The position numbers were made by a program, and so were the translations under genes. The notes beneath the pieces are model-generated. The model made no database searches, was not told the origin of the DNA, and worked only from the letters and a program-made list of their open reading frames with translations. 64,000 nucleotides of DNA from assembly GCF_003350345.1 (NCBI RefSeq), contig NZ_QNVJ01000084.1, positions 1 through 64,000 of the forward strand, written 5' to 3'. Below are positions 1 to 9,537 of the stretch, one piece after another. Source of the stretch: Alkalilacustris brevis. GTDB taxonomy: Bacteria; Pseudomonadota; Alphaproteobacteria; Rhodobacterales; Rhodobacteraceae. Within the stretch, counting starts at the first letter, position 1, and the number at the start of each line of letters is the position of its first letter.

Positions 1-302
1 CCCGCATGGATGACATTGCGAGACCCGCTTTGCGAGGCGAAGGAGAGGTTGACCAGTCGCGCGCGAAGCCGCGCAGCGTCGGGCCGCGGTGCGGCGATCC
101 CCGATTGGAGATATTGTGCTTTATGCCAGCCAGATCCGAAAAAGATCACGGCTTTGCGCTGGTGGCAGCCAAATCGCCGTGCCCGGGGGCGGCCCGGCGA
201 TGCGCGGCGGGCTGACGCCCTTGATCCCGCGCAGGGAATTGCCCCGCTCATCCGCTCCGGGCTCAATACCGTCAACGGGTATCTCGTGTCAGGCGGCGAA
301 CA
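1..302. other. No recognisable gene at left edge
   Basis: This stretch lies downstream of the minus-strand channel gene. Short open frames exist on the plus strand, but none has a convincing ribosome binding site or a recognisable protein family. It may hold the decayed or cut end of a neighbouring gene; nothing can be assigned. Confidence 0.4.
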
Positions 303-2711
303 CTAGCGATCCGCCTCGCCGCTGTCGGGCTGGTTGCGCTCGATCTTTTCGCGTTCGGATAGCTCCTTGCCGGCTCCGGTTTCCTGCGCCGTATCGGAGG
401 CACTGCCGCGCCGGGGCTTGCCGCTTTCCTCGTCCGGCACGCTGGCGGCAGCCTCGTCCGAAGCGTTTTCTGCCCCGCCTTCTTCCACAGATGGCTCTGA
501 CGCCTCGGCTGCCGGCGGCAGCGTCTTGTAACGGCGCAGGTTCAGGGGCGGCGCGCTGCCGTCCTTGTCCTGGCCCATGTAGACGGTCATGTGCGGGAAC
601 GGGATTTCCACGCCGGCCTCGTCGAGAACCTCCTTGATGATCTCGTTATAGGCGCGGCCCACGGCCCATTGCATCCCCGGCTTGACCTTGATGCGCCCGC
701 GCACCACCACCGCCGAATCGCCCAGCGCCGACACGCCCTGGATATCCAGCGGCTCAAGTATCTGATCGCCCAGATCACCCGCCTGCAGGATGTCGAAGGC
801 CTTGTGCATCAGCGCCTTCACCTCGCTCACGTTCTCGCGATAGGCGACGCCGATTTCGGCCACATGGAAGGCAAAGCCCTTCATGAAGTTCGACACCATA
901 TCGACCGAACTGAACGGGATCAGGTGATAGGTGCCGGACACATCGCGCAGCCCCACCGAGCGGATCGTCAGCTTTTCCACCACGCCGGTGGTGCCGCCGG
1001 CGGTGACCACATCGCCCTCGTTCATGGCGTTCTCGAACTGGATGAACGCGCCGGTGATGATGTCCTGCACCAGCTTTTGCGCGCCAAAACCGATGGCCAG
1101 GCCCAGCACGCCGGCACCGGCCAGCAGCGGCGCGATGTTCACCCCCAGCTCCGACAGTGTCAGCATCGCCGCGATGATCACCAGCGCGATCATGAAGGCA
1201 TTGCGAAACAGCGCCAGCAGAGTGCGTTCGCGGGCGGTGGGCACCGTGCCAACCACAGGGTTGAGCCGGTATTCGATGAAGGACGACACCGCCAGCCAGA
1301 TCAGCGCGGTGATCAGAACCACCAGCGCCGCCGAAACCAGCCGCCCCAACAGGTCGCGCCCGACTTCCGAGGCCAGCCAGCCCACGAAATCCATTACCTG
1401 CCAAGTCTGCCCGATGGCGATCAGCACCGTCAGGATCACCAGTGCGCGCACCACCTTGAGCACCGAGGGCACGAAGGCGTTGAGTCGCGCCTCGAGCAGC
1501 GGCAGGTTGCGCTGCAAATCGGCCGGCAACCGCAGCCCGCCGCGGATCGCGCGCGAGATCAGTGCCATGACCCCGACCCCCACGACGACCGCAACAGCTG
1601 AATTGACCGTCGCCACCAGCATGAACTGCAGCGCCTCGCCCGGTCGCGCCATCCAGATCGCGAACAGCGCGACCAGGTAGGCGATCGCCAGCCAGTGCCA
1701 GAACGCGCCCAGGATCGCCTCGATCCGGCCGATCAGGTCCTGAGGATCGCGTTCGCTGCGCGCGCTCAGTGCCCGGCGGATCGGCGCGCGGTTCTGCAAC
1801 ACGATCAGAACCGCCACGAACAGCGCGGCAAGCGCGATCATCACCGCCAGGCTGCGCCCCACCACCGGCGAGACCGAGGCATTGACCAGCGGCACCACCA
1901 GCAGCAGGCCATAGCCCAGCAGGCTGACCAGGCGCGAACTCCAGAAATACCAGTACGCGGCGGTTTCGTCGCTCATGGTCGCGAAGCGCAGGCGCGGGAA
2001 CTGCGGCGAAAAGATCGCGCGCAGCACCACCTTGGTCAATTCTATCAGCAGAAAGGCGTTGAGAAACAGGCTCTGGCGCACATCCATCTCGCCGGCGACA
2101 CCATAGACCAGCGCAAAGGCATAGCCGCCGCCCCAGGCCAGCAGGATGATTGCCGCATCGACCACGCTCGATGAAAGGATAAGTGTCAGCGCATAGATCC
2201 AGCCGCGCCTTTCCGCGCGCGCCGACATGGCGCGGAAAATCCGCACCCCTACGGCGCGCAGCCCGAAAAACAGCCCCAATGTCACCGCGGCCACCAGCAC
2301 CAGTGCTATGGCCGCCGCGCGAAACTCGGCCCCATTCACATCCTGCCCGGCCGCGAACAGCCCCGCCAGCCCCTGCAGGCTGCCTAACAGTTCAAACAGA
2401 AAGGCGGTCGTCCCCTCGGCAAGGCCACGGGTATATTCGGCGATCTGGCGGGCGAGCGAGCCCCCTTCGGTCAATGTCACCACATCGCCGTTCTCCGGGG
2501 CGGCGACTTCCTCGCTCTCGGTCAGAAGCCGCTCGATCAGCACCTCGCGCGCGGCATCGTCGCGCAATATCTCGACCAGGGCATCAACAGCCTCCTGCCC
2601 GCCCGCACCGTTGGCGGGCGCCGTCGGATCGAACAGCGACTGCGATTGCGCCTGAACCGGCAGCGCCAGCAGGCCAAGACTGATCAGCAGACAACGAAAC
2701 AAGCACTTCAT
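303..2711 (-). CDS. MscS-family mechanosensitive ion channel, periplasmic extended
   Basis: About 802 residues. It opens with a signal peptide (MKCLFRCLLISLGLL...VQAQ), then several transmembrane segments between about 130 and 530. The conserved MscS pore and beta domain lies around 540-615, with the Gly/Ala-rich pore stretch GVLGLAIGFGAQ followed by LVQDIITG. The motif IPFPHMTVYMG near 690 is typical of larger MscS relatives. The last 100 or so residues are charged and low in complexity. The family releases small solutes from the cytoplasm on hypo-osmotic shock; the ligand and pressure threshold cannot be read here. I prefer the ATG at 2711 over 2723 because it starts directly on a signal peptide and has GGAAG five bases upstream. 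Confidence 0.88.
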   Translation of the reverse strand: MKCLFRCLLISLGLLALPVQAQSQSLFDPTAPANGAGGQEAVDALVEILRDDAAREVLIERLLTESEEVAAPENGDVVTLTEGGSLARQIAEYTRGLAEGTTAFLFELLGSLQGLAGLFAAGQDVNGAEFRAAAIALVLVAAVTLGLFFGLRAVGVRIFRAMSARAERRGWIYALTLILSSSVVDAAIILLAWGGGYAFALVYGVAGEMDVRQSLFLNAFLLIELTKVVLRAIFSPQFPRLRFATMSDETAAYWYFWSSRLVSLLGYGLLLVVPLVNASVSPVVGRSLAVMIALAALFVAVLIVLQNRAPIRRALSARSERDPQDLIGRIEAILGAFWHWLAIAYLVALFAIWMARPGEALQFMLVATVNSAVAVVVGVGVMALISRAIRGGLRLPADLQRNLPLLEARLNAFVPSVLKVVRALVILTVLIAIGQTWQVMDFVGWLASEVGRDLLGRLVSAALVVLITALIWLAVSSFIEYRLNPVVGTVPTARERTLLALFRNAFMIALVIIAAMLTLSELGVNIAPLLAGAGVLGLAIGFGAQKLVQDIITGAFIQFENAMNEGDVVTAGGTTGVVEKLTIRSVGLRDVSGTYHLIPFSSVDMVSNFMKGFAFHVAEIGVAYRENVSEVKALMHKAFDILQAGDLGDQILEPLDIQGVSALGDSAVVVRGRIKVKPGMQWAVGRAYNEIIKEVLDEAGVEIPFPHMTVYMGQDKDGSAPPLNLRRYKTLPPAAEASEPSVEEGGAENASDEAAASVPDEESGKPRRGSASDTAQETGAGKELSEREKIERNQPDSGEADR

Positions 2712-2801
2712 GTAGGCTTCCATCCTATTCGCGCGTTTTCCTAATCCCTAGCGCGCACACCCGGGGGTTTCAAATCATCGCCCCGCGCATCGCCTCGCCT
2801 T

Positions 2802-3728
2802 TCAGGATGCCCCGCGCGCCTCGAGCCCCCGCTGCAGACGCACCGGCACCGTGCGCGCCAGCCCCAGCACATGCGCCATGAAGGGCTTGGCTGTGTCTTC
2901 CGACCGGGTGGCGGCATAAAGGCGCCGGGTCAGGCCCTTGGCCGTCAGTCGCCGGGTGACGTAATCCGAATGGTAGCGCACTTCGCGCAAGACCCAGTCG
3001 GGCAGCACCGAAACGCCGCGATTTGACGCCACCAGAAGCAGGATAACCGCGGTCAGCTCCACCTGCCGCACCCCGCGCGGCTCGACCTTGGCGGGGGTGA
3101 GCAGCTGCGAGAACACATCGAGCCGGCTTCGCTCCACCGGGTAGGTGATCAGCATCTCGTCGCGAAAATCCTCGGCCTCAATATGGGGTTTCTCCGCCAG
3201 CGGGTGCTGGGCGGCGGCCACGAAAAGCGGCTCATAGTCGAAAAGCGGGGTAAAATCGGCGCCCTCCAGCGGTTCCGGATCGGACGAGATCACCAGATCC
3301 ACCTCTTCGCGCATCAGCGCAGGTAGCGCGCCGAAGGCCAGACCGGGGCGGATATCGACATCGACCTCGGGCCATTTGCGACGGAATTCTTCCAGCACCG
3401 GGAACAGCCATTCGAAACAGGCGTGGCATTCAATGGCGATATGCAATCGCCCCGACTTGCCCGAGATAAGCCCGCGGAATTCCTCCTCCAGCGCCTCGAC
3501 CTCGGGCAGGATGCGCTCGGCCAGCCTGAGCAGTTTCATCCCCGCCGCCGACAGTTTCAACGGGCGCGAGCGGCGCACGAACAACTCAACCCCGGCCTGT
3601 TCTTCCAGCCCCTTGATCTGGTGGCTCAGGGCCGATTGCGTCAGGTGCAGCATCTCCGCAGCGCGGGCCAGACCGCCGGCCTGATGGATCGCGCGGATGC
3701 TGCGCAGATGGCGAAACTCGATGTACAA
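2802..3728 (-). CDS. metR: LysR-type regulator, MetR-like
   Basis: 308 residues. An N-terminal winged helix-turn-helix at about 15-48 (GGLARAAEMLHLTQSALSHQ) is followed by a LysR substrate-binding domain. It is divergent from metF, which is the classical MetR arrangement, so it probably activates methionine biosynthesis with homocysteine as coinducer. The start is uncertain. TTG at 3728 gives MYIEFRHLR, the N terminus I expect for this group, with GAGGTG eight bases upstream; TTG at 3734 would add two residues. The MetR call rests on overall similarity plus neighbourhood. Confidence 0.85.
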   Translation of the reverse strand: MYIEFRHLRSIRAIHQAGGLARAAEMLHLTQSALSHQIKGLEEQAGVELFVRRSRPLKLSAAGMKLLRLAERILPEVEALEEEFRGLISGKSGRLHIAIECHACFEWLFPVLEEFRRKWPEVDVDIRPGLAFGALPALMREEVDLVISSDPEPLEGADFTPLFDYEPLFVAAAQHPLAEKPHIEAEDFRDEMLITYPVERSRLDVFSQLLTPAKVEPRGVRQVELTAVILLLVASNRGVSVLPDWVLREVRYHSDYVTRRLTAKGLTRRLYAATRSEDTAKPFMAHVLGLARTVPVRLQRGLEARGAS

Positions 3729-3740
3729 CTTCAACGCACC

Positions 3741-3764
3741 TCATATTGAAGATGAATATTATGA
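3741..3764. promoter_or_regulatory. Candidate MetR operator between metR and metF
   Basis: An inverted repeat with arms TCATA and TATGA separated by 14 bases lies in the divergent spacer. The AT-rich core TTGAAGATGAATAT contains TGAA half-sites. Position and symmetry suit a LysR-type regulator, but the match to the enteric MetR consensus (TGAA-N5-TTCA) is only partial. Confidence 0.5.
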
Positions 3765-3820
3765 ATTTGTCTCACTATTCGCGCCATGCGACAAGAGGGC
3801 AACCCAGATTGGAGTCCCTT

Positions 3821-4687
3821 ATGCCCACCCCGCGCGTGTCTTTCGAATTCTTCCCGCCCAAATCGCTGGAGGCAAGCTTCCGGCTTTGGGATACGGTGCG
3901 TATGCTCGCCCCGCTCAAGCCGCGCTTTGTCTCTGTCACCTATGGTGCAGGCGGCACGACGCGGCAACTGACCCATGAGGCCGTCACCACCATCGGCGCG
4001 CAATACGGGCTGAACGTGGCCGCGCATCTGACTTGCGTGAATGCCTCCCGCGCGGAAACGCTTGAAATCGCCGACTCTTACGCCAAAGCCGGGGTCAGCG
4101 AGATTGTCGCGCTCAGGGGCGATCCGCCCAAGGGCGCGGGCCGCTTCACGCCACACGCGGAGGGCTTTGCAAACTCGATCGAACTGATCGAGGCGCTCGC
4201 CGCCACCGGCAATTTCAAGCTGCGCGTGGGCGCCTACCCGGAGCCGCACCCCGAGGCCGCCGACAGCGCCGCCGATGTTGCCTGGCTCAAGCGCAAGTTT
4301 CAGGCCGGGGCCGATTCGGCGATCACGCAGTTCTTCTTCGAGGCCGAGACCTTCCTGCGTTTCCGCGACGCCTGCGCCGCCGCCGGGATCGACCGCCCCG
4401 TCATCCCCGGCATCTTGCCGATCGAGAACTGGACCGGCGTGCGCAAGTTCGCCAAGGCCTGCGGCACCTCGATTCCCGGCTGGATGGACGATGCCTTCGC
4501 CAAGGCCGAGCGCGACGGGCGCAGTGCCCTGCTGGCCACCGCGCTGGCAACCGAGATGTGCGATACGCTTCTGCGCGAGGGTGTGGAAGACCTGCATTTC
4601 TACACGCTCAACAAGGCGCATCTGACCCGCGATGTCTGCCACGCGCTGGGCATCCAGCCCGAGGCCACGCTGGAAAAGGTCGCCTGA
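3821..4687 (+). CDS. metF: Methylenetetrahydrofolate reductase
   Basis: 288 residues starting MPTPRVSFEFFPPKS, the standard MetF N terminus. Further family motifs are VSVTYGAGGTTR (about 45-57), the REIVALRGD-like segment EIVALRGDPP (about 101-110) and ITQFFFEAETF (about 168-178). It reduces 5,10-methylene-THF to 5-methyl-THF with FAD and NADH, supplying methyl groups to methionine synthase. The in-frame ATG at 3746 is rejected: its extension is unlike the family, while ATG 3821 has GGAG seven bases upstream. Divergent from metR. Confidence 0.96.
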   Translation: MPTPRVSFEFFPPKSLEASFRLWDTVRMLAPLKPRFVSVTYGAGGTTRQLTHEAVTTIGAQYGLNVAAHLTCVNASRAETLEIADSYAKAGVSEIVALRGDPPKGAGRFTPHAEGFANSIELIEALAATGNFKLRVGAYPEPHPEAADSAADVAWLKRKFQAGADSAITQFFFEAETFLRFRDACAAAGIDRPVIPGILPIENWTGVRKFAKACGTSIPGWMDDAFAKAERDGRSALLATALATEMCDTLLREGVEDLHFYTLNKAHLTRDVCHALGIQPEATLEKVA

Positions 4688-4808
4688 GGGGGCACGATTT
4701 GTTCGCAGCGCATTTATGCCGACCGCGAACGCCCCTTCAGAAGAATCTCTTGCAGCGGCGCTACAGCCTTGCGTGCGACGGGAGCGCGCCCGACCGAGGT
4801 GGGCGCGA

Positions 4809-4861
4809 AACGCGCCCGCCGTGGGGGCGGGCGGGCGCGTTCCCGTCGCTTGCGCGACGGG
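4809..4861. terminator. Two tandem GC-rich hairpins between convergent genes
   Basis: The first stem is AACGCGCCCGCC (4809-4820) with GGCGGGCGCGTT (4830-4841) and a nine-base loop. The second is CCCGTCGC (4842-4849) with GCGACGGG (4854-4861) and loop TTGC. They lie between converging metF and the decarboxylase gene. There is no long T run, so terminator function is inferred from position and stem strength. Confidence 0.55.
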
Positions 4862-4922
4862 AGGGTTCAAACTGCACCAGTCAGAACCGGAAAGGTCTAT
4901 CGGCTCGTTTTCCGGCGTTGCT

Positions 4923-6077
4923 TCAACCCACCGCCGCCTCCAGCGACATCACGGTGACCAGCTTGAGCGCGCCGAAGCCGTTGAAGCGCGTGTTCGTCAC
5001 CGTGCTGTAGGCGCCGGTGCCGCGAAACAGCACGTAATCGCCCTCGGCGATATCGGCGGGCAGCCCGACCTCTCCTGGCAGGCGATCCACGCTGTCGCAG
5101 GTCGGGCCGAACACTACGCGCGGCAAGATCTGCCCGCGCCGTGGCGTGCCATCGGAGGCAAGCACTGAAACCGGGCCGGGGATACCCACCAGCGGCGTCT
5201 CGGCCAGCGCGCCATAGACACCATCGTTGAGAAACACATGCGCCCCGTCGCGCACCGCGCGCACGCGGGCCGCCAGCGTGAAGCTTTCGGCCACCATGGC
5301 GCGCCCCGGCTCGCAGATCAGCGCGGGCGCATCCGCGCCGAAGGCCGCCTGCGTCTCGGCCGCGATGCAGGCAAAGATCGCCTCGAGCGCCGGGGTCGCA
5401 CCATCGCCGCGATCGGCCGGAAACCCGCCACCGACATTGAGCCGGGCAATCGAAACACCAGCACTGCGCGCAATCGCGGCGGCCTCGCGGATATAGGCGC
5501 TCCAGGCCTGCGGGTCGGTGCATTGGGTGCCGGGGTGGAAGGTCAGCGCCGGGGTGAGCCCCCGCGCGGCCACCTGTGCCAGCAGCCCTGCCGCCTGTTC
5601 GGGCGTGGTGCCGAACTTGGCTCCGAAATCATAGCTCGCGCCCTTGACCGGCAACTTGAAGCGCACGGCGATCTCGCCCGGCCCCGCAGGCAGATGCGCG
5701 AGCAGCTTGTCCAGCTCGCTTTGCGAATCCACCGACCACGAGGCGACGCCCGCCGCAACCCCAGCCGCAATCTCGGCCACACTGCGCACCGGGTTGTTGT
5801 AATGCAGCGCCGCGCCGGGCACGAGCCGCCGGATCAGTGCAATCTCCTCGGGCGAGGCCACATCGAACCCCGCCACCCCGGCGGCGGCGATGTTCTGGAT
5901 CACCTCTTCATCCGGGTTGGCCTTGACCGCATAGGTCACAAGGCCCGGAAAACCGGCAAGAAAACGCCGCGCGCTGTCTTGCAGCCAGTTCGGTGCGAAA
6001 AAGAGCACGGGCGTATCGCAATCGGTCCGCCGCAGATAGCTGTGCGGATCAGCCCAGATTGTCTTGCTCAAACTCAT
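4923..6077 (-). CDS. Type III PLP-dependent decarboxylase (ornithine/lysine decarboxylase-like)
   Basis: 384 residues of the alanine-racemase-fold decarboxylase family. The PLP lysine is K52 in YAVKANP. HPGTQ (about 186-190) and the glycine loop GGGFPADRGD follow. The C-terminal GPTCDSVDRL, near residue 325, matches the catalytic-cysteine motif of eukaryotic-type ornithine decarboxylases. Likely product is putrescine (or cadaverine), feeding polyamine synthesis in the cytoplasm. Substrate choice between ornithine and lysine cannot be settled by eye. AAGGAG lies eight bases before the ATG. It is divergent from an Lrp-family regulator that may control it. Confidence 0.88.
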   Translation of the reverse strand: MSLSKTIWADPHSYLRRTDCDTPVLFFAPNWLQDSARRFLAGFPGLVTYAVKANPDEEVIQNIAAAGVAGFDVASPEEIALIRRLVPGAALHYNNPVRSVAEIAAGVAAGVASWSVDSQSELDKLLAHLPAGPGEIAVRFKLPVKGASYDFGAKFGTTPEQAAGLLAQVAARGLTPALTFHPGTQCTDPQAWSAYIREAAAIARSAGVSIARLNVGGGFPADRGDGATPALEAIFACIAAETQAAFGADAPALICEPGRAMVAESFTLAARVRAVRDGAHVFLNDGVYGALAETPLVGIPGPVSVLASDGTPRRGQILPRVVFGPTCDSVDRLPGEVGLPADIAEGDYVLFRGTGAYSTVTNTRFNGFGALKLVTVMSLEAAVG

Positions 6078-6193
6078 GCACGTCGCTCCTTCTGCGTGAC
6101 CCGGTTTCGCGGTGTGATTGCCTCAGGGTCAAGGATGCGGGATATGGTGCACGATTTCACCGATCAAAACCGTTGTTTCTGCAATCCTTTACG

Positions 6194-6222
6194 TCATAAT
6201 GACGAAACTTTCGTCATTATGA
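6194..6222. promoter_or_regulatory. 29-bp perfect palindrome, candidate Lrp/AsnC operator
   Basis: The left arm TCATAATGACGAAA (6194-6207) is exactly complementary to the right arm TTTCGTCATTATGA (6209-6222) about a single central C at 6208. It ends 10 bases before the regulator's ATG and overlaps its ribosome binding site region. Lrp/AsnC proteins bind such AT-rich palindromes, so autoregulation and control of the divergent decarboxylase are likely. Confidence 0.75.
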
Positions 6223-6232
6223 AAGGTCAGCC

Positions 6233-6664
6233 ATGGATGAACTCGATAATGCCCTGCTTTCGCAGCTTTCGGTCGACGCGCGCACCTCGGTCGCAACATT
6301 GGCGCGGCGGCTCAAGGTCGCGCGCTCGACCGTGCAGGCGCGCATCGAACGGCTTGAAAACACTGGCCAGATCACCGGCTACACCATCCGCCGCGGGGAG
6401 GATGCGCAGCGCCGCCGTATCAGGGCCACGGTGCTGCTGACCATCGAACCCCGCGCACAGCCCGGCGTGCTGGGCCGGCTGCGCGCGCGCACCGATGTCG
6501 AACGCATCCACACCACCAGCGGGCGCTTCGACCTGCTGCTGCAGGTTGCCAGCGAAACCACTACTGCGCTGGATGCGTTGCTTGATGAAATCGGTGCGAT
6601 CCCCGGGGTGCGCTCCTCAGAAAGCCTGATCCACCTGTCCACCAAGCTCGACCGCGCCACATGA
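6233..6664 (+). CDS. Lrp/AsnC family transcriptional regulator
   Basis: 143 residues. The N-terminal winged helix (LDNALLSQLSVDARTSVATL, then ARRLKVARSTVQARIERLE) is followed by a RAM/AsnC ligand domain of beta strands and helices (VLLTIEPRAQPGVLG to the end). Length is normal for single-domain family members. Its gene is divergent from the PLP decarboxylase and a perfect palindrome lies just before its start, suggesting it regulates that enzyme in response to an amino acid. The ligand is unknown. Confidence 0.92.
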   Translation: MDELDNALLSQLSVDARTSVATLARRLKVARSTVQARIERLENTGQITGYTIRRGEDAQRRRIRATVLLTIEPRAQPGVLGRLRARTDVERIHTTSGRFDLLLQVASETTTALDALLDEIGAIPGVRSSESLIHLSTKLDRAT

Positions 6665-6672
6665 GCCCCGGC

Positions 6673-7482
6673 TCAGCGCGGCGGCGCAAGCCCTGCGATC
6701 CCGGCCTCGAAGGCCTCACGCGATATCTCGCCGATATGGCGGGCCTGCACCCGCCCGCCCGCATCGACGAACAAGGTCGCAGGCAGCCCCAGCACCGAAT
6801 AATGCCGCGCCAGCGCCCCGCCTGTGTCAAGCACCACGATGGGCAGATCCAGCGCCTCATCAGCCAGGAAGCGACGCACCGGGCCGGCCCCCTCGCGCTG
6901 ATTGGCAAAGACGAAATCCACCCCCGGATGCCCTGCCGCCACCTCAGCCATCATCGGCATTTCGCGGCGGCAGGGCGCACACCATGTCGCCCACAGGTTG
7001 ATCACCATCGGCCGCCCCTCGCGCAGTGACAGGTCGATCTCGCCACCATCAAGCGTGGCCAGCGCCTGCACGGGCGGGCCGACCTCGGGAAGTGGCGTGC
7101 GCAGCCCCCAGACGCCTTGCCAGACCACCAGCCCAAGCGCCGCCGTCACCAGCGCCGCCCGCGTCATCCCCGGCACGCGCCACAGCGCAAACGCGGTGAT
7201 CGCCCCCGCTGCCGCGACCCCCGCCGGCGCCCAGAAACCGCCCTGCCAGAAGAAGGCCGCGCGCCAGGGTTCGGCGGCGAAACTGTCCCAATGCCGCCCG
7301 ACATGGCCCAGCCGCGCCGCGATGAACCCCCAAAGCAGCACCTGCCCCGACCAGAGCTGCAGCCGCGCATCCGCCCCGCGCCGCCCCGCCCACCAGACCG
7401 CGGTCAGGAACGCTGCCGCCCCGGCGATCACCGCAAAGCGGTCGATCGGAAAAACCAAAGGTCCCAGCGCCACTGCGTCCAT
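6673..7482 (-). CDS. Lgt-like membrane domain fused to TlpA thioredoxin domain
   Basis: 269 residues. The N-terminal half (about 10-130) is hydrophobic, and its ARLGHVGRHWD segment resembles part of prolipoprotein diacylglyceryl transferase (Lgt). The C-terminal half is a TlpA/DsbE-type thioredoxin fold with WCAPC at 167-171 (Cys168 and Cys171) and a cis-Pro loop GLPATLFVD. Most likely a membrane-anchored periplasmic thiol-disulfide reductase; whether the Lgt-like part retains transferase activity is doubtful because it is short. ATG 7482 is chosen over the upstream in-frame start because it has AAGG close by and avoids a non-membrane Arg-rich leader. Divergent from metG. Confidence 0.8.
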   Translation of the reverse strand: MDAVALGPLVFPIDRFAVIAGAAAFLTAVWWAGRRGADARLQLWSGQVLLWGFIAARLGHVGRHWDSFAAEPWRAAFFWQGGFWAPAGVAAAGAITAFALWRVPGMTRAALVTAALGLVVWQGVWGLRTPLPEVGPPVQALATLDGGEIDLSLREGRPMVINLWATWCAPCRREMPMMAEVAAGHPGVDFVFANQREGAGPVRRFLADEALDLPIVVLDTGGALARHYSVLGLPATLFVDAGGRVQARHIGEISREAFEAGIAGLAPPR

Positions 7483-7666
7483 TGCCTTGCCCCTGTTCTT
7501 TTGCCTGCCGCGCCTTGTCGCGTGACCGCGCCGCACGGGCAAGGCCGCACCACCACGTCCCACGCCGATGTGAGCGCAGGCCACCCCCGCATCGCTGCTG
7601 GCCCTCGCCCGCCGCCTGCGTTAAACGGGCGCAAGACCTGCACCCAGCGAAGAGCAAGAAAGCAGC

Positions 7667-9388
7667 ATGGCAAGAATTCTGATCACCTCGGCGCTGCCCT
7701 ATATCAACGGGATCAAGCATCTGGGCAATCTCGTGGGCAGCCAGTTGCCCGCCGATCTTTATGCACGCTACTGCCGCGCACGGGGCCATGAGGTGATGTT
7801 CATCTGCGCCACCGACGAACACGGCACCCCCGCCGAACTTGCCGCCGCCAAGGCCGACCGGCCGGTCGCCGAATACTGCGCCGAGATGCATGAAACCCAG
7901 GCCGCGCTGGCGCGCGGATTCGGGCTGAGCTTCGATCATTTCGGGCGCTCGTCCAGTATGCGCAACCAGGCCCTGACCCAGCATCTGGCCGTTAAACTGT
8001 ATGACGCCGGGCTGATCGAGGAGGTGCGTGAAAAGCAGGTCTATTCCCCCGGCGACGGCCGTTTCCTGCCCGACCGCTACATCGAAGGCACCTGCCCCAA
8101 TTGCGGCTATGAACGCGCGCGCGGCGACCAGTGCGAGGAATGCACCAAGCAGCTCGACCCGACCGATCTGATAAATCCGCGCAGCGCCATTTCCGGCGCG
8201 ACCGACCTGGAAGTGCGCGAAACCCGCCACCTTTACCTGCGCCAGTCGAAACTGCGCGACCGGCTCGACCGCTGGATCGACTCGCAGAAAGGCTGGCCGG
8301 TGCTGACCACCTCGATCGCGAAGAAATGGCTGCATGACGGAGATGGGCTGCAAGATCGCGGCATCACCCGCGACCTGGACTGGGGCGTGCCGGTGCAGTT
8401 CGACGGCGCCCCGTGGAGCGGCATGGAGGGCAAGGTCTTCTACGTCTGGTTCGACGCGCCCATCGAATACATCGCCGCCACCGCCGAATGGGCCGACGCC
8501 CTGGGCCATGACGAGGCCGCCTGGCGGCGCTGGTGGCGCACCGACGAGGGCGCCGATGACGTGCGCTATGTCCAGTTCATGGGCAAGGACAACGTCCCCT
8601 TCCACACGCTGTCCTTCCCCGCCACGCTGATGGGCTCGGCCGAGCCGTGGAAACTGGTGGATTACATCAAGAGCTTCAACTACCTCAACTACGATGGCGG
8701 GCAGTTCTCGACCAGTCAGGGCCGCGGCGTCTTCATGGATCAGGCGCTGGAGATCCTGCCCGCCGATTACTGGCGCTGGTGGCTGCTGAGCCACGCCCCC
8801 GAGAACTCCGACAGCGAATTCACCTGGGAGAATTTCCAGACCAGCGTGAACAAGGATCTGGCCGATGTGCTGGGCAATTTCGTCAGCCGCGTGACCAAGT
8901 TCTGCCGCTCCAAATTCGGCGAGGTCGTGCCTGAAGGCGGGGAATGGGGCGCGCGTGAAACGCAGTTGATCGAGGATCTCACACAGGGCCTGGACAGTTA
9001 CCAGACGGTCATGGACGGGATGATGGTGCGCCGTTCGGCACAGGACTTGCGCGCGCTCTGGGTGCTGGGCAACGAATACCTGCAGGAGGCCGCGCCCTGG
9101 GCCAGCTTCAAGACCGCGCCCGAGACAGCGGCCATGCAGATCCGCCTCGCGCTCAACCTGATCCGGCTTTACGCGATCATCTCGCAGCCGTTCATCCCCG
9201 ATGCCAGCGCGCGCATGATGCAGGCGCTTGGCTGCGATGACTGGGCCTGGCCGGGTGCGGCCGGCGACGCCCTTCAGGCGCTGCCCCCCGGCCATGCCTT
9301 CACCGTGCCCGATGTGCTGTTTGCCAAGATCACCGACGAGCAGCGCGAAGCCTGGCAGGCGCAGTTTTCGGGGCAGCGCGGCGGATAA
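7667..9388 (+). CDS. metG: Methionyl-tRNA synthetase
   Basis: 573 residues. The class I HIGH-type signature is HLGN (18-21) after [10 protein letters not shown] zinc-knuckle-like CPNC...CEEC lies near 145-160, and the KMSKS equivalent is FSTSQ near 347, a variant seen in the shorter MetRS type. WFDAPIEY and the anticodon-binding motif FVSRVTKF are also present. It has no C-terminal tRNA-binding (Trbp111-like) extension. It charges tRNA-Met in the cytoplasm. The SD is weak (AAGA-rich) about ten bases before the ATG. Confidence 0.97.
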   Translation: MARILITSALPYINGIKHLGNLVGSQLPADLYARYCRARGHEVMFICATDEHGTPAELAAAKADRPVAEYCAEMHETQAALARGFGLSFDHFGRSSSMRNQALTQHLAVKLYDAGLIEEVREKQVYSPGDGRFLPDRYIEGTCPNCGYERARGDQCEECTKQLDPTDLINPRSAISGATDLEVRETRHLYLRQSKLRDRLDRWIDSQKGWPVLTTSIAKKWLHDGDGLQDRGITRDLDWGVPVQFDGAPWSGMEGKVFYVWFDAPIEYIAATAEWADALGHDEAAWRRWWRTDEGADDVRYVQFMGKDNVPFHTLSFPATLMGSAEPWKLVDYIKSFNYLNYDGGQFSTSQGRGVFMDQALEILPADYWRWWLLSHAPENSDSEFTWENFQTSVNKDLADVLGNFVSRVTKFCRSKFGEVVPEGGEWGARETQLIEDLTQGLDSYQTVMDGMMVRRSAQDLRALWVLGNEYLQEAAPWASFKTAPETAAMQIRLALNLIRLYAIISQPFIPDASARMMQALGCDDWAWPGAAGDALQALPPGHAFTVPDVLFAKITDEQREAWQAQFSGQRGG

Positions 9389-9537
9389 AGCAATTTCAGA
9401 AAGAGTTGATAGACTTTTTCGGTTCGAAATTGCGACAAGACAGAAGGTTACACCCGGCGCGGCAGGGTTGCCGGCCGCGGCGGGATCAGGTTTTCTTGGC
9501 TGCGCCTCGATGCCTTCCAGCACAGCGGACATTGCCC

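Noticed and set aside
7049-9532. Very long minus-strand open frame opposite metG
   Set aside because: It is antisense to a clear methionyl-tRNA synthetase, has no family motif, and arises from high GC content.
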